A DNA stretch of 64,000 nt from an uncultured Lachnospiraceae bacterium (GCA_946631295.1 CAMOZY010000005.1:1-64000), one strand, 5' to 3'; shown: positions 36,090 through 45,067, counted from the first letter of the stretch. The notes: generated from the sequence alone by a model not told the origin. Translations and numbers: made by a program.

Positions 36090-36977
36090 GTGGCTGATTT
36101 TGTTTTGACCAGTTGTTCCACTACCGATCTTTCTCATGAATATTTTGAAAAGAGAAACATCGGAGTAAAATACTTTCACTTCGAGCTCGGTGGAACTGAT
36201 TATCTTGATGATATGGGAAAGAGTGTTCCGCCCAAGGAGCTGTTCGACAGAATGCTCGCAGGTGAAGATACCAAGACAAGCCAGATAACGATGGGAGAGT
36301 ATACTGAATTTTTCGAGCCCTATCTGGAGTCGGGAAAGGATATACTTCATATAGCATTCTCAAGCGGACTTTCGGGATCCTATAATTCGGCAAGGCTTGC
36401 AGCCGAGGAACTGTCTGCCAAATATCCTGACAGAAAGCTTTACGTGATCGATTCACTTGCCGCATCAACCGGACACGGACTTGTACTGGACAAGGCAGCT
36501 GATCTTAGAGATGAAGGTAAGAGCATCGATGAGATCCGTGACTGGATAGAAGCTAACAAGAACAGAGCACAGCACTGGTTTTTCTCAAGTGACCTTACAT
36601 TTTTCATAAGAGGCGGAAGAGTCAGCAAGACCGCAGGTGCAATAGGTACGGTCCTTGGTATCTGCCCGCTTCTCAATGTAAATGACGAAGGCAAGCTCAT
36701 TGCAAGAGAAAAAGTCAGAGGAAAAAAACGCGTAATAAAGCGCATAGTAGAAGTGATGGAGGAACATGCCGAGAACGGGCTTGATTACTCCGGAAAAGTT
36801 TTCATAAGCAATTCCGACTGCTATGAGGATGCAAGAGCGGTTGCGGATCTTATCGAAGAAAAATTCACTAAGATGAACGGCAAGGTAGAGATCTATTCGA
36901 TCGGTGCAACTATCGGAAGTCATACGGGCCCCGGAACTGTGGCACTCTTTTTCTGGGGGGACGAAAGAACCAGATAA
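36090..36977 (+). CDS. DegV family fatty-acid-binding protein
   Basis: The 295-residue protein has the two-domain DegV fold. The N-terminal part starts ADFVLTSCSTTDLSHEYFEK and contains the conserved TSQIT and FSSGLSGSYNSARLA motifs that hold the fatty-acid carboxylate. The C-terminal part contains FIRGGRVSKTAGAIGTVLGICPLL and ATIGSHTGPGTVALFF. DegV/FakB proteins present fatty acids to the FakA kinase for phospholipid synthesis; fakA is not in this window. The start is GTG 36090, with GGAGG 9 bases upstream; the open frame extends back into the peptidase gene. Confidence 0.93.
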   Translation: MADFVLTSCSTTDLSHEYFEKRNIGVKYFHFELGGTDYLDDMGKSVPPKELFDRMLAGEDTKTSQITMGEYTEFFEPYLESGKDILHIAFSSGLSGSYNSARLAAEELSAKYPDRKLYVIDSLAASTGHGLVLDKAADLRDEGKSIDEIRDWIEANKNRAQHWFFSSDLTFFIRGGRVSKTAGAIGTVLGICPLLNVNDEGKLIAREKVRGKKRVIKRIVEVMEEHAENGLDYSGKVFISNSDCYEDARAVADLIEEKFTKMNGKVEIYSIGATIGSHTGPGTVALFFWGDERTR

Positions 36978-36993
36978 TTTCGGAGATTTTCGG

Positions 36994-37641
36994 GTGAAGA
37001 GCGAAACACTTTCATTGAAGAAAATCTATACCGCAGGATCCCAGATGTGGTTTTCCAAGGACTCTCATCTGGACAGACAACTCCGCGGGTACGGATGCGG
37101 AGTTGTTGCATTGCATGATCTTAAGGTTTACAGGGGTTATGCGGATCCTTCCAAAACAAGAAAAGAATACAAGGAGCATATCCGCAGACTGGAAAAGGGA
37201 GGGATCTTCGTTTTCCCGAATCTGGGTATTGCTCCTTATTATTATCCCCTGATGTGTAATTTATATCTGTTAAGACATCACATTCCGCTAAGGCTCGGAT
37301 GGGGACATACCGCAGCTTCGGAACTCAGGTGTAATGCATATCATATCAGGGAGTGCCTGAAAAAGGACATGCCTGTCATATTTGCCGCAGGACCTACATA
37401 TCCCTTTCTCTTTAAAAAGAAAAATGTTCCGCTCTATACAAGGGATCGTAAGAAGGCGGGCGGAAGCGTAAAGGGACATTATATGACGGTTCTCGGCCTG
37501 GCGGATCATGAAGGTGAGATATGGCTTGAGATAGCATCGTGGGGAGAACAGTACAGCATAAAGCTTAAAGATCTTGCACGGTATTCAAAATATACTTTTC
37601 CGTTTACTACCAGATTTTACAGCCCTTACATAAAGAAATGA
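36994..37641 (+). CDS. Papain-fold (C39-like) cysteine peptidase-like protein
   Basis: The 215-residue protein looks like a peptidase C39-like/BtrH-type papain fold. Cys35 is in the GYGCGVVALHDL context typical of the catalytic Cys, and His162 in SVKGHYMTVLGL is the expected His. A third residue in the EIASWGEQY strand is less clear, since Asp/Asn is usual. No signal peptide or transmembrane segment is visible, so it is probably cytoplasmic. The start is GTG 36994, with GGAG 8 bases upstream and 16 bases after degV. The substrate is unknown; it may act on a peptide or be a non-proteolytic acyl-transferring relative. Confidence 0.65.
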   Translation: MKSETLSLKKIYTAGSQMWFSKDSHLDRQLRGYGCGVVALHDLKVYRGYADPSKTRKEYKEHIRRLEKGGIFVFPNLGIAPYYYPLMCNLYLLRHHIPLRLGWGHTAASELRCNAYHIRECLKKDMPVIFAAGPTYPFLFKKKNVPLYTRDRKKAGGSVKGHYMTVLGLADHEGEIWLEIASWGEQYSIKLKDLARYSKYTFPFTTRFYSPYIKK

Positions 37642-37689
37642 TCATTTGATAAGATGTTGCGATAACAGTTTTTTGACGAGGTGAAGCGT

Positions 37690-39042
37690 ATGGGACAAAA
37701 CAGACCAGACAAAGCCGGTTTTACAAATTCTCTTGTAACAAAACTGTCCTTGGCGATAGGAGTTGCATTTGTGATCTTCGGGATCATACTTTCCGCCATT
37801 GCGATAAACACTGCCGGAAAGGCAATGTCGTATCTTACTCAGGATGCTTCTGCGGTAAAGGCTGCAATTTCCGAGATGCAGTCCAGGCTCGTACTGACCG
37901 CAGTGCTGCTTCTGATATTTTTTGCCTGCGTATTTTACGGGATCATCACATTTTTGCTGAGACCCATCTCATCACTTATAGAGATCATCTACCAGACTTC
38001 CGATCTTGACTTAAGACATAATCCCAAGTCGGGAGCCCTCTGCTCGAGAAAGGATGAATTCGGACTGATAGCAAATGCGATACGCACAATGAGAGCAAGC
38101 CTGAGGGAGATAGTAGACGGCATTCATTCGGCTGCAAAGGAGATCGATGCCAAGGCAAAGGACCTTGACAGCACCGCAGACATCGTTAACGGAATGTGTA
38201 CCGATAACTCTGCAACCACACAGCAGCTTGCTTCCTCAATGCAGGAATGTGCTGTATCTGCAGGGAATATAAATACTGATATCGGTAATATACAGAATTC
38301 GATGCATCAGATAGAGATGCAGACAAACGACGGATCCACCGTTTCAGATGAGATCATGGACCGTGCGACGGATCTTAAGCTCACAACCGAAAAGGCTTCA
38401 GCATCCACCAGAAGTATATACGAAAATGTTAAATCAAGATCTGACAAGGCTATAAATGATTCCAAGGCTGTTGAGAAGATAAATGAACTGACAGATACCA
38501 TTATGTCGATATCCTCGCAGACATCTCTTCTTGCACTTAATGCTTCAATCGAAGCTGCAAGGGCAGGTGAAGCCGGAAGAGGATTTGCGGTAGTCGCAAC
38601 AGAGATAGGAAATCTCGCAAACCAGACATCCACTGCGGTTGCTGATATAGACGGTATTGTTAAGGATGTTAATTCTGCTGTTTACCAGATGCAGTCATGT
38701 CTTGAAGAGATGGGAACATTCCTCGAGGAAACAGTTCTCAAGGATTATGCCGGTTTCCAGAAGGTCGGTGTCCAGTATCAGGATGATGCGGATATTTTCA
38801 AGGACAGTATGGCAAGTATCAAGAACAGCGTTGATGAACTGACCGAGTTCATAGCAAATATCGTAGACGCCATCGGTTCTATTAATAACACCATAGGAGA
38901 AGCTTCGGACGGAGTCTCTGATATTGCCGGCAAGACTACAGACATTGTTCAGGGAATGAGTGAGACTGAACGTATGGTTTCCGAGTGCAGCCGTCTTGCT
39001 GAAAGGCTGGAAGAACTTGTCGGAAGGTTCATTGTAAGATAG
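37690..39042 (+). CDS. Methyl-accepting chemotaxis protein with minimal extracellular region
   Basis: The 450-residue receptor has two transmembrane helices (about 15-40 and 67-90) separated by only about 26 residues, so there is no extracellular sensor domain. A HAMP-like segment follows (about 90-145, [19 protein letters not shown]). A long coiled-coil signalling domain contains the highly conserved hairpin tip ([20 protein letters not shown], around residue 290) that binds CheA/CheW. It could sense membrane state or signal through partners. The start is ATG 37690, since GAGGTG lies 6 bases before it; a GTG 9 bases upstream is in frame but is itself the SD. No che genes are adjacent. Confidence 0.92.
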   Translation: MGQNRPDKAGFTNSLVTKLSLAIGVAFVIFGIILSAIAINTAGKAMSYLTQDASAVKAAISEMQSRLVLTAVLLLIFFACVFYGIITFLLRPISSLIEIIYQTSDLDLRHNPKSGALCSRKDEFGLIANAIRTMRASLREIVDGIHSAAKEIDAKAKDLDSTADIVNGMCTDNSATTQQLASSMQECAVSAGNINTDIGNIQNSMHQIEMQTNDGSTVSDEIMDRATDLKLTTEKASASTRSIYENVKSRSDKAINDSKAVEKINELTDTIMSISSQTSLLALNASIEAARAGEAGRGFAVVATEIGNLANQTSTAVADIDGIVKDVNSAVYQMQSCLEEMGTFLEETVLKDYAGFQKVGVQYQDDADIFKDSMASIKNSVDELTEFIANIVDAIGSINNTIGEASDGVSDIAGKTTDIVQGMSETERMVSECSRLAERLEELVGRFIVR

Positions 39043-39062
39043 GTTTTACTCCCTTTATATTC

Positions 39063-39091
39063 TTGTCTTTTTGCGGGAAATGCACTAAAGT
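39063..39091 (+). promoter_or_regulatory. Promoter of the 112-residue gene, leaderless layout
   Basis: TTGTCT (39063-39068), a 17-base spacer and TAAAGT (39086-39091) predict a transcription start at about 39098, which is the A of the ATG. No SD is present. This is the clearest leaderless arrangement in the window. Confidence 0.55.
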
Positions 39092-39097
39092 AAATAC

Positions 39098-39436
39098 ATG
39101 AAGATATCACCTGTTTCCGCTTATGGCGGTTCACAAGTATATATTAATCCGATGCGCTACTCAGTGAATAATACGTCAGGTTTTTCCGACGGTTTTACCG
39201 AAAGCGTAAAACGGAATGCCGGCAGGGATTCGATAGGTGCGGCTAAGCCTGTTGTCTATCCGGATCATCAGGTAATGAGCAGCGGTCCTAAGAAGGGCTC
39301 TAAGGAAGCAAGACAGATAGAAGATGCCTTCAACCGCATTGCAAGTGATCATTACGGAGAAACGGTGTTCTACGGTTCCGGCGGCGAGGGCTACGGATAC
39401 GAAGCTACGGGCCGGGTATTTGATATGTTTGTTTAA
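39098..39436 (+). CDS. Hypothetical protein, 112 residues
   Basis: I do not recognise the family. The protein is hydrophilic, without signal peptide or transmembrane segment. It starts MKISPVSAYGGSQVYINPM, a pattern reminiscent of short flagellar or surface-associated proteins, but this is weak. The C-terminal half has a helix (KEARQIEDAFNRIASDHY) and a Gly/Tyr-rich stretch (FYGSGGEGYGYEATGRVF). A promoter with 17-base spacing and a strong terminator bracket it, and codon use matches the neighbours, so it is probably a real gene, transcribed alone. Confidence 0.6.
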   Translation: MKISPVSAYGGSQVYINPMRYSVNNTSGFSDGFTESVKRNAGRDSIGAAKPVVYPDHQVMSSGPKKGSKEARQIEDAFNRIASDHYGETVFYGSGGEGYGYEATGRVFDMFV

Positions 39437-39440
39437 CGTG

Positions 39441-39476
39441 AAAGGAACGCCTGATAACGGCGCTCCTTTTTTCTTT
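39441..39476 (+). terminator. Intrinsic terminator after the 112-residue gene
   Basis: An AAAGGA-A-CGCC stem pairs with GGCG-C-TCCTTT (39441-39451 with 39459-39469, one mismatch) and is followed by TTTTTTCTTTT. The T-run ends only a few bases before the next ATG. Confidence 0.8.
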
Positions 39477-39480
39477 TATC

Positions 39481-40788
39481 ATGAATGATACTGTGAATCC
39501 AAGTGAAGAATATATCCGCGAGTTGGATTCTCTTGCAGGGAAGGTGCTGGAACTTGCAAGGGATGAGATTCTTATGTCCTTCAGGTTTCTTGACAGGAGC
39601 CTTATGGAACTGAAGACTGTGTCAAAACCCGGGCTTGGCGGGATAGCTTCCGCAGAATCGGTTATGTATTACGATCCGGTGTATCTGCTTAAGTGTTCTC
39701 AGAGGGATTTTAAGCTGCCTGCCAGGATACTTTTTCATGTGTTGCTCCATCATATCTTTGCCCATCCCTTTACGGGAAAAAGAACGGATGCAGTGCTGTG
39801 GGACCTTTCCTGTGACATTGCAGCCGAGAGCGTTATAGCCGAACTGCATGAGCCCTGTCTTACAATAGACGATGATCTTCGAAGCGCCGGAATGCTCAGG
39901 GTACTCAGAGAGGATATAGGACCTCTTTCCGCAGAAAAGATATATAAATATTTCAGGAAAAATCCTTTGACGCCTTCGAGAGTTCTTGAGTATGAGCGGG
40001 CATTTAAGCGTGATGAGCATGATCTGTGGCATTCCTCATCGGAGGGAGAACTTGTGATATCCGAAGAGGAGTGGAAGAAGATCGCACGACAGGTTCTTGC
40101 TGAGATTAAGAATTTTTCCGAAAAAGGAAGTGCGGCAGAATCTCTGGAGCGGAATCTTTCGGAAGGCGCTGAGGTTAAGTATGATTATGCAAAGCTTCTC
40201 GAGCACTTTGTCGTGATGGGTGAACAGCTGCGCTTAAGCGACGACGAGTTTGATTATATTTATTACACCTACGGACTTGAGAATTATAACGGAATGCCCT
40301 TTATTGAACCGCTCGAATACAGGGATGAAAAAAGGATAAGGGATTTTGTCATAGCGATTGACACATCCGCATCCTGCAGCGGTGAAACAGTCAGAAAGTT
40401 CATCAGACATACCTTCGATCTGCTGAAAAGAAACGAAAGCTTTTTCCGCAAGGTGAACGTCCACATTATTCAGTGCGACAGTGAAGTGAAAAGCGATGAA
40501 AAGATAACGGACACCTCAGAGCTGGACAGATACCTTTCGGAGATGAAACTTTACGGCGGAGGTGCGACGGACTTCAGACCTGTTTTTTCATACGTTGATG
40601 ATCTTAACGAAAAACGAGAGTTCGATAATCTTAAGGGAATGATCTATTTTACCGACGGGTACGGAATCTATCCCGAAAAGAAACCTGACTTTGATGTCAT
40701 ATTTGCATTTCTGAATGATGATCCCGGAAGACTCAGTCCGCCGGCATGGAGCATGAAGGCGGTCATAGAAGAGGAGGCACTGAATTGA
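39481..40788 (+). CDS. VWA-domain protein with metallopeptidase-like N-terminus (DUF2201 type)
   Basis: The 435-residue protein has an N-terminal region like putative metallopeptidases of the DUF2201 type; RILFHVLLHHIFAHPF (about 81-96) resembles a zinc helix but lacks a full HEXXH. A helical middle follows, then a von Willebrand A-like domain from about 285 (DFVIAIDTSASCSG with a DTSAS metal site, later GGGATDFRPVFSYVDDL and MIYFTDGYG). This pairs with the MoxR ATPase that overlaps its stop codon by 4 bases, the classic MoxR/VWA partnership thought to remodel or metallate target proteins. The ATG directly follows a terminator and no SD is visible. Confidence 0.8.
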   Translation: MNDTVNPSEEYIRELDSLAGKVLELARDEILMSFRFLDRSLMELKTVSKPGLGGIASAESVMYYDPVYLLKCSQRDFKLPARILFHVLLHHIFAHPFTGKRTDAVLWDLSCDIAAESVIAELHEPCLTIDDDLRSAGMLRVLREDIGPLSAEKIYKYFRKNPLTPSRVLEYERAFKRDEHDLWHSSSEGELVISEEEWKKIARQVLAEIKNFSEKGSAAESLERNLSEGAEVKYDYAKLLEHFVVMGEQLRLSDDEFDYIYYTYGLENYNGMPFIEPLEYRDEKRIRDFVIAIDTSASCSGETVRKFIRHTFDLLKRNESFFRKVNVHIIQCDSEVKSDEKITDTSELDRYLSEMKLYGGGATDFRPVFSYVDDLNEKREFDNLKGMIYFTDGYGIYPEKKPDFDVIFAFLNDDPGRLSPPAWSMKAVIEEEALN

Positions 40789-42302
40789 ACATAGCTAACG
40801 CAAAACAGGTCATTAAGGATACCGTTCTCATATATCTCAAGAAAACCGATGACGGGGATTACTGTATTCCTGTCGTAAGACAGCGCCCGATCTTCATGAT
40901 AGGAGCGCCGGGTATAGGTAAAACAGCCATTATGGAACAGATCGCATCAGAGCTGGGGATAGCGCTTGTATCCTATTCCATGACGCATCATACCAGACAG
41001 TCCGCTCTGGGCTTGCCGTATATAACCAAAAAGGAATTCGGCGGTGAGGAATATCCCGTGACCGAATATACAATGAGTGAGATCATTTCATCAGTTTATG
41101 AGACCATAGAAAAGAGTGGGATTAAGGAAGGCATTCTTTTCCTGGATGAGATAAACTGCGTCTCGGAAACCCTTGGACCGTCAATGCTGCAATTCCTGCA
41201 GTATAAGACATTTGGCAGACACTCAGTTCCCGAGGGATGGGTTATCGTAACGGCCGGAAATCCTCCTGAGTACAACCGCTCGGTAAGGGAATTTGATGTG
41301 GCGACACTGGACAGACTGAAAGTGATATCCGTTGATCCCGACCTGAAGATCTGGCGTGAATATGCATACGGACGTAATATCCACGGTGCAGTGCTCGGGT
41401 ATCTTGATGTCAAAAAGGATGACTTCTATGTGATGGAGATGTCACCTCAGGGAAGATCATATGTTACCGCAAGAGGATGGGAAGATCTTTCAGAAATGCT
41501 GAAGCTGTGCGAGGAGGAAGAGATAACAGCGGATGAAACACTTATTTCACAGTATCTGAGATGCGAGCGCGTATCCAAGGACTTTGCGGCATATTATGAC
41601 ATGTATAAAAAGTACAAGAAGGATTATCGCATCGCGGATATCCTTGCGGGCTCGCCTTCTCCCGGAATTATCGGCAAGGCATCGAATGCCGGTTTTGATG
41701 AAAGGCTTTCTGTCCTCGGAATGCTGTTTGATTCTGTTTGCGCTGATATGAGAACAGCTATGGAAAAAGCAGATCTTATAACTGCCGTTAATCCTGTGCT
41801 GAAGTCAGTCAAGGCAAAGTCCTCAGAAGGAGGTAACTGTTCCGAGGTAACGGATATCCTCAGACGATCATCCGAAACTGCCGCAAAGAGAATGCATTCG
41901 CTTAAGACAGCAGGGGCGCTCAGTGATGAGGAAAGGAAGATCCTGAAGGGAAGCGCTGCACTTTATGATGATATGATAAGAGCGTGCAATGATGCATCCT
42001 GCGACAGTGCAAGCGGTGCATTTTCAGTTATTTCACAGGCATATGAGAAGAAGATTTCTTCTCTGAAAAAGGAAGTGGAAAAGAGCGGAAATGAGTTGTC
42101 CAATATGATCTCTTTTGTAAGGGAGGCATATAAGGATGGAAATGAGCCTGTGATACTTGCGACAAAGCTCACATCGGATCCGTGGTCATCGAGATTCATA
42201 GCCTCGTTTGGAAGCAGAGACTACGAGGAACTGGCTAAGGATATGGAACTGTCGGAAAGAGGAAATGATCTGAAGGAGAAAATCCTGAAGCTTGATCTGT
42301 GA
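40785..42302 (+). CDS. MoxR-like AAA+ ATPase
   Basis: The 505-residue ATPase has Walker A GAPGIGKT (40-47), Walker B GILFLDEINC (about 116-125) and the sensor/arginine region VTAGNPPEYNRSVREFDVATLDR, typical of MoxR. The C-terminal half (about 250-505) is helical and Lys/Ser-rich, longer than in minimal MoxR proteins. I start it at TTG 40785, because GAGGAGG at 40771-40777 is 7 bases upstream and the TTGA overlaps the stop of the VWA gene. It should act as the ATP-driven partner of the preceding protein. The client is unknown. Confidence 0.85.
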   Translation: MNIANAKQVIKDTVLIYLKKTDDGDYCIPVVRQRPIFMIGAPGIGKTAIMEQIASELGIALVSYSMTHHTRQSALGLPYITKKEFGGEEYPVTEYTMSEIISSVYETIEKSGIKEGILFLDEINCVSETLGPSMLQFLQYKTFGRHSVPEGWVIVTAGNPPEYNRSVREFDVATLDRLKVISVDPDLKIWREYAYGRNIHGAVLGYLDVKKDDFYVMEMSPQGRSYVTARGWEDLSEMLKLCEEEEITADETLISQYLRCERVSKDFAAYYDMYKKYKKDYRIADILAGSPSPGIIGKASNAGFDERLSVLGMLFDSVCADMRTAMEKADLITAVNPVLKSVKAKSSEGGNCSEVTDILRRSSETAAKRMHSLKTAGALSDEERKILKGSAALYDDMIRACNDASCDSASGAFSVISQAYEKKISSLKKEVEKSGNELSNMISFVREAYKDGNEPVILATKLTSDPWSSRFIASFGSRDYEELAKDMELSERGNDLKEKILKLDL

Positions 42303-42310
42303 TGATAACT

Positions 42311-42360
42311 GGTACATTGAATGATTAATAACCGGTCGGACATTCAATGTTCAATGTACC
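42311..42360 (+). promoter_or_regulatory. Inverted repeat between the MoxR and leucine-rich genes
   Basis: GGTACATTGAATG (42311-42323) can pair either with CATTCAATGT (42341-42350) or with TTCAATGTACC (42350-42360), giving two alternative hairpins. It lies between coupled genes and covers the first in-frame ATG of the next frame, so it may be a regulatory hairpin or a relic of duplication. Confidence 0.5.
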
Positions 42361-42392
42361 GGGATGATTTCTTAGAAAAAAGAGGTCCTGAT

Positions 42393-43268
42393 TTGGAAAA
42401 AGAGATAAGTTATCCCGAAGGTGAACTCATCTTTGATGTAAGAGCGGATGGAGTTTTTCTTACAAGAGTGACGGGAAGCTTTACCGAACTGACACTGCCG
42501 GAAAATCCGGAAGGGATTGGAAAAGTGACAGCGGTGTCAAAAAAAGCATTTCTCGGAAGAAAGACATTAAAAAGGATAAGCCTGCCGCATAGCATTACAT
42601 CAGTTGGTGACTGGTGCTTTACAAACTGCATAAATCTGATCAGCATATCAATGCCTTCATGCATGACGGGGGAGGGAATCTTTAATGGATGCACTTCTCT
42701 TGAAGAGATAATGCTTCCGGGCATTTCAGGAGATATGGGAGCACTCCTTGCAGGCGCAGTAAGATACGGGGCTCCGCCGCATCTTACTGATATCACGAAG
42801 ATAGAAAATGACAGATATGAAAAATGGGATGCGTGGGTAAAAAGACTTCTTGCAGAGCCTGATGATGAAGGCTTTACCAATCAGATCCTCTGCGGTGAAG
42901 AGGATTACGGAAGCTGTGACAAGGATGCCTATGAGAGCAGGAGACGCGTCATGAAGGCATCACTCTGTATTCTGAGGCTTCTTCATCCTGAGAAACTGTC
43001 CGAAGCGAATTCCTCGCTTATGTCGGATTATCTGTACCGTCACAGGGAGGGAAGCCCTGATGGAAATGAAAGCTGGGTTGCAGTCAGGGATCATTTTCCG
43101 GATAAGAAACATTTTGATCTTCTTAGCAGGCTTGAGTGTATTGATGATACCAACAGGGATAAGATGATACGGAGCCTCGGAGATGACAGACAGGAACTGA
43201 AAAGTCTTCTTATCAAAACCTCGGGCTCAGATGCTGCTGACAGGTTTTTCTCGGCATTTGAGTTATAG
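42393..43268 (+). CDS. Leucine-rich (BspA-type) protein, third gene of the MoxR/VWA module
   Basis: The 291-residue protein has a short BspA-like leucine-rich array (about 40-130: FLGRKTLKRISLPHSITSVG, CINLISISMPSCM, CTSLEEIMLPG). A helical C-terminal domain of unknown family follows (about 150-291, with the Trp-containing YEKWDAWVKRLL). There is no signal peptide, unusual for BspA-type repeats, so it is probably cytoplasmic. I favour TTG 42393 because AGAGG is 7 bases upstream; ATGs at 42321 and 42354 lack an SD and fall in the inverted repeat. It may present clients to the preceding ATPase pair; this is inference. Confidence 0.6.
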   Translation: MEKEISYPEGELIFDVRADGVFLTRVTGSFTELTLPENPEGIGKVTAVSKKAFLGRKTLKRISLPHSITSVGDWCFTNCINLISISMPSCMTGEGIFNGCTSLEEIMLPGISGDMGALLAGAVRYGAPPHLTDITKIENDRYEKWDAWVKRLLAEPDDEGFTNQILCGEEDYGSCDKDAYESRRRVMKASLCILRLLHPEKLSEANSSLMSDYLYRHREGSPDGNESWVAVRDHFPDKKHFDLLSRLECIDDTNRDKMIRSLGDDRQELKSLLIKTSGSDAADRFFSAFEL

Positions 43269-43286
43269 TCGGCATTTGAGTTGTAG
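43251..43286 (+). repeat. 18-bp tandem duplication across a stop codon
   Basis: TCGGCATTTGAGTTATAG (43251-43268) is repeated immediately as TCGGCATTTGAGTTGTAG (43269-43286) with one change. The duplication repeats the last five codons and the stop of the leucine-rich gene, so it leaves the protein unchanged. Confidence 0.85.
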
Positions 43287-43328
43287 CAGGTGTTGATAAT
43301 TCATTGATCATAAGATCATGGTTTAAAT

Positions 43329-44921
43329 ATGAGTAAGAATAAAGAGTACAGAAATATATATGCATCTTTTCCGGATATTGCCATATCACTGATGTATGTT
43401 TTTGCAGCTGCGGGTCTGGCGCTTCTTTCATATTATGCGGTGACAGGCACATATCTCATCAGACGCTTTAATGGGCAGGAATCTGTTTATATTGAAGATG
43501 ATCCTGTAAAGCAGCTGATAGTCTTCGGCATTTTTCTTGCTGTAATACTTGTCTCCGGAGTTTTCTGGGATAAATGCTGCAAAAAGCAGGAAAAGACTGC
43601 AGATCTTGTTCTGGTACTGTGTACATTTGTCATGATATCTGCGGGTCTGGTATATGTTATGAATCACCCTTATTACATGGACGGGGATCAGATCAATACA
43701 TTTTATGCGGCGGTTTATGCATGTCAGGAAGGTTCATCCACCCAGTATGAAATGTTTCAGCCCGGAGGATATATAGGAATCTATCCCCAGCAAAAGGGAC
43801 TGGTTTTTTTCTATTATCTGCTTTATCACATATTCGGTGACAAGATGTTCGAGTCAATACAGTTTCTGCACATACTGTATCCCGGATTCATCCTTCATGC
43901 GGGCTATCAGGCTCTTAAGGAGGAGGATGTGTCTTCTTTTGCAAGGAGCATTTACTGTGTGATGGTTACTGCGTGTCTGCCTCTGTATCTCTATATTCCC
44001 TACATGTACGGCGATCTCGGTTCGGTTGCTTTTACATTCTGCTTTGCATATTTTCTTACGAGATATCTTCATACAGGTGAGAAGATCCATATCATATCGA
44101 TGTGCCTGTTCGGAAGCATGGCCGTTCTTTTGCGTATGCAGATATGGATACTTCTGATAGCTGCATTTATCGTGCTGTTCCTCGAGTACATGCGAAGAAG
44201 GAAGATCATGATCATTATTGCGGGAATATGTGTGGCGGCATCTGCAATCCTTGCTTCCGTGGGAGTTCAGAAGTTCTTCGAAGAAAAGAGCGGATATAAG
44301 GATGTCGACGGAGTTCCCGCCATATGCTGGGTTGCAATGGGCCTCCAGGAAACAGACGGAAATCCCGGCGCCTATAACAGGTATAACCAGGGAACCTTTG
44401 AAGAAAACGGATTTAATGCCGAAGCAGCTTCGGCCGTAGCGAAGGAAGACATCAGACAGATCATAGGGACCATGAAAGAAGAACCCGCTTATATCAAATG
44501 GTTCTTCGGAACAAAGCTCAGGCAGGAGTGGACAGCACCCGATATGGAGGGAATATCCATGACCTCAGTATGGAATGAGCTTTCAGGAACAAATCCGTCG
44601 GATGCTCCGGAATGGCTTGCGGAAATATATTCTTCGGGTGATCTGTATAACACCCTTATCAATTTTGCAAACAGATATCAGTCCGTTGTTTACCTTATGG
44701 CACTTCTTCTGGCAGTGCTCATGATATTCCGCAGAAAAGAAGACCCGAAGCCCGTTATGATCCTTGCACTGATCTATTTTCTCGGAGGACTTATCTTTTT
44801 TACCTTCTGGGAAAATAAGAGCAGATATGTTCTCCCCTTCTTCACAAGCCTTGTTCTTCTCGTGCCGTATTCTGTGGATGAACTGCGAAGGCTGTTTTTG
44901 ATAATGAAGATCAGAGAATGA
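43329..44921 (+). CDS. GT-C membrane glycosyltransferase-like protein
   Basis: The 530-residue polytopic protein has about 11 hydrophobic segments. An acidic loop after an early membrane helix (YYMDGDQINTFYAAVYA, about 115-131) fits the Asp of the first external loop of GT-C enzymes. GYIGIYPQQKGLVFFYYLLY follows, and there is a large external C-terminal loop (about 330-445). GT-C enzymes transfer sugar from lipid-phosphate donors to glycans or proteins outside the membrane. The family could be GT39-like, but no donor or acceptor is readable. No good SD was seen before the ATG. It is probably a single-gene unit. Confidence 0.7.
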   Translation: MSKNKEYRNIYASFPDIAISLMYVFAAAGLALLSYYAVTGTYLIRRFNGQESVYIEDDPVKQLIVFGIFLAVILVSGVFWDKCCKKQEKTADLVLVLCTFVMISAGLVYVMNHPYYMDGDQINTFYAAVYACQEGSSTQYEMFQPGGYIGIYPQQKGLVFFYYLLYHIFGDKMFESIQFLHILYPGFILHAGYQALKEEDVSSFARSIYCVMVTACLPLYLYIPYMYGDLGSVAFTFCFAYFLTRYLHTGEKIHIISMCLFGSMAVLLRMQIWILLIAAFIVLFLEYMRRRKIMIIIAGICVAASAILASVGVQKFFEEKSGYKDVDGVPAICWVAMGLQETDGNPGAYNRYNQGTFEENGFNAEAASAVAKEDIRQIIGTMKEEPAYIKWFFGTKLRQEWTAPDMEGISMTSVWNELSGTNPSDAPEWLAEIYSSGDLYNTLINFANRYQSVVYLMALLLAVLMIFRRKEDPKPVMILALIYFLGGLIFFTFWENKSRYVLPFFTSLVLLVPYSVDELRRLFLIMKIRE

Positions 44922-44959
44922 AAGAGCTTTCAATGTCAAGTAATTAAAAAAATATAAAA

Positions 44960-45016
44960 GAAAACGTTTTACATCGCAAAAAACCTATTGAAATAAGGAA
45001 AAACCTGACATAGAAT
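44960..45016 (+). promoter_or_regulatory. Pilin gene promoter with upstream AAAACGTTTT palindrome
   Basis: TTGAAA (44988-44993), a 17-base spacer and TAGAAT (45011-45016) form a good promoter. A palindrome GAAAACGTTTTA (44960-44971), like a LacI/CcpA-type site, lies 17 bases upstream of the -35. The same 12-mer occurs near the ABC operon promoter at 58435-58446. Confidence 0.6.
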
Positions 45017-45067
45017 AAATCTTAAGATTTTATTAATATTTCCAGATTAAACGATTAAGGTGTTTTT

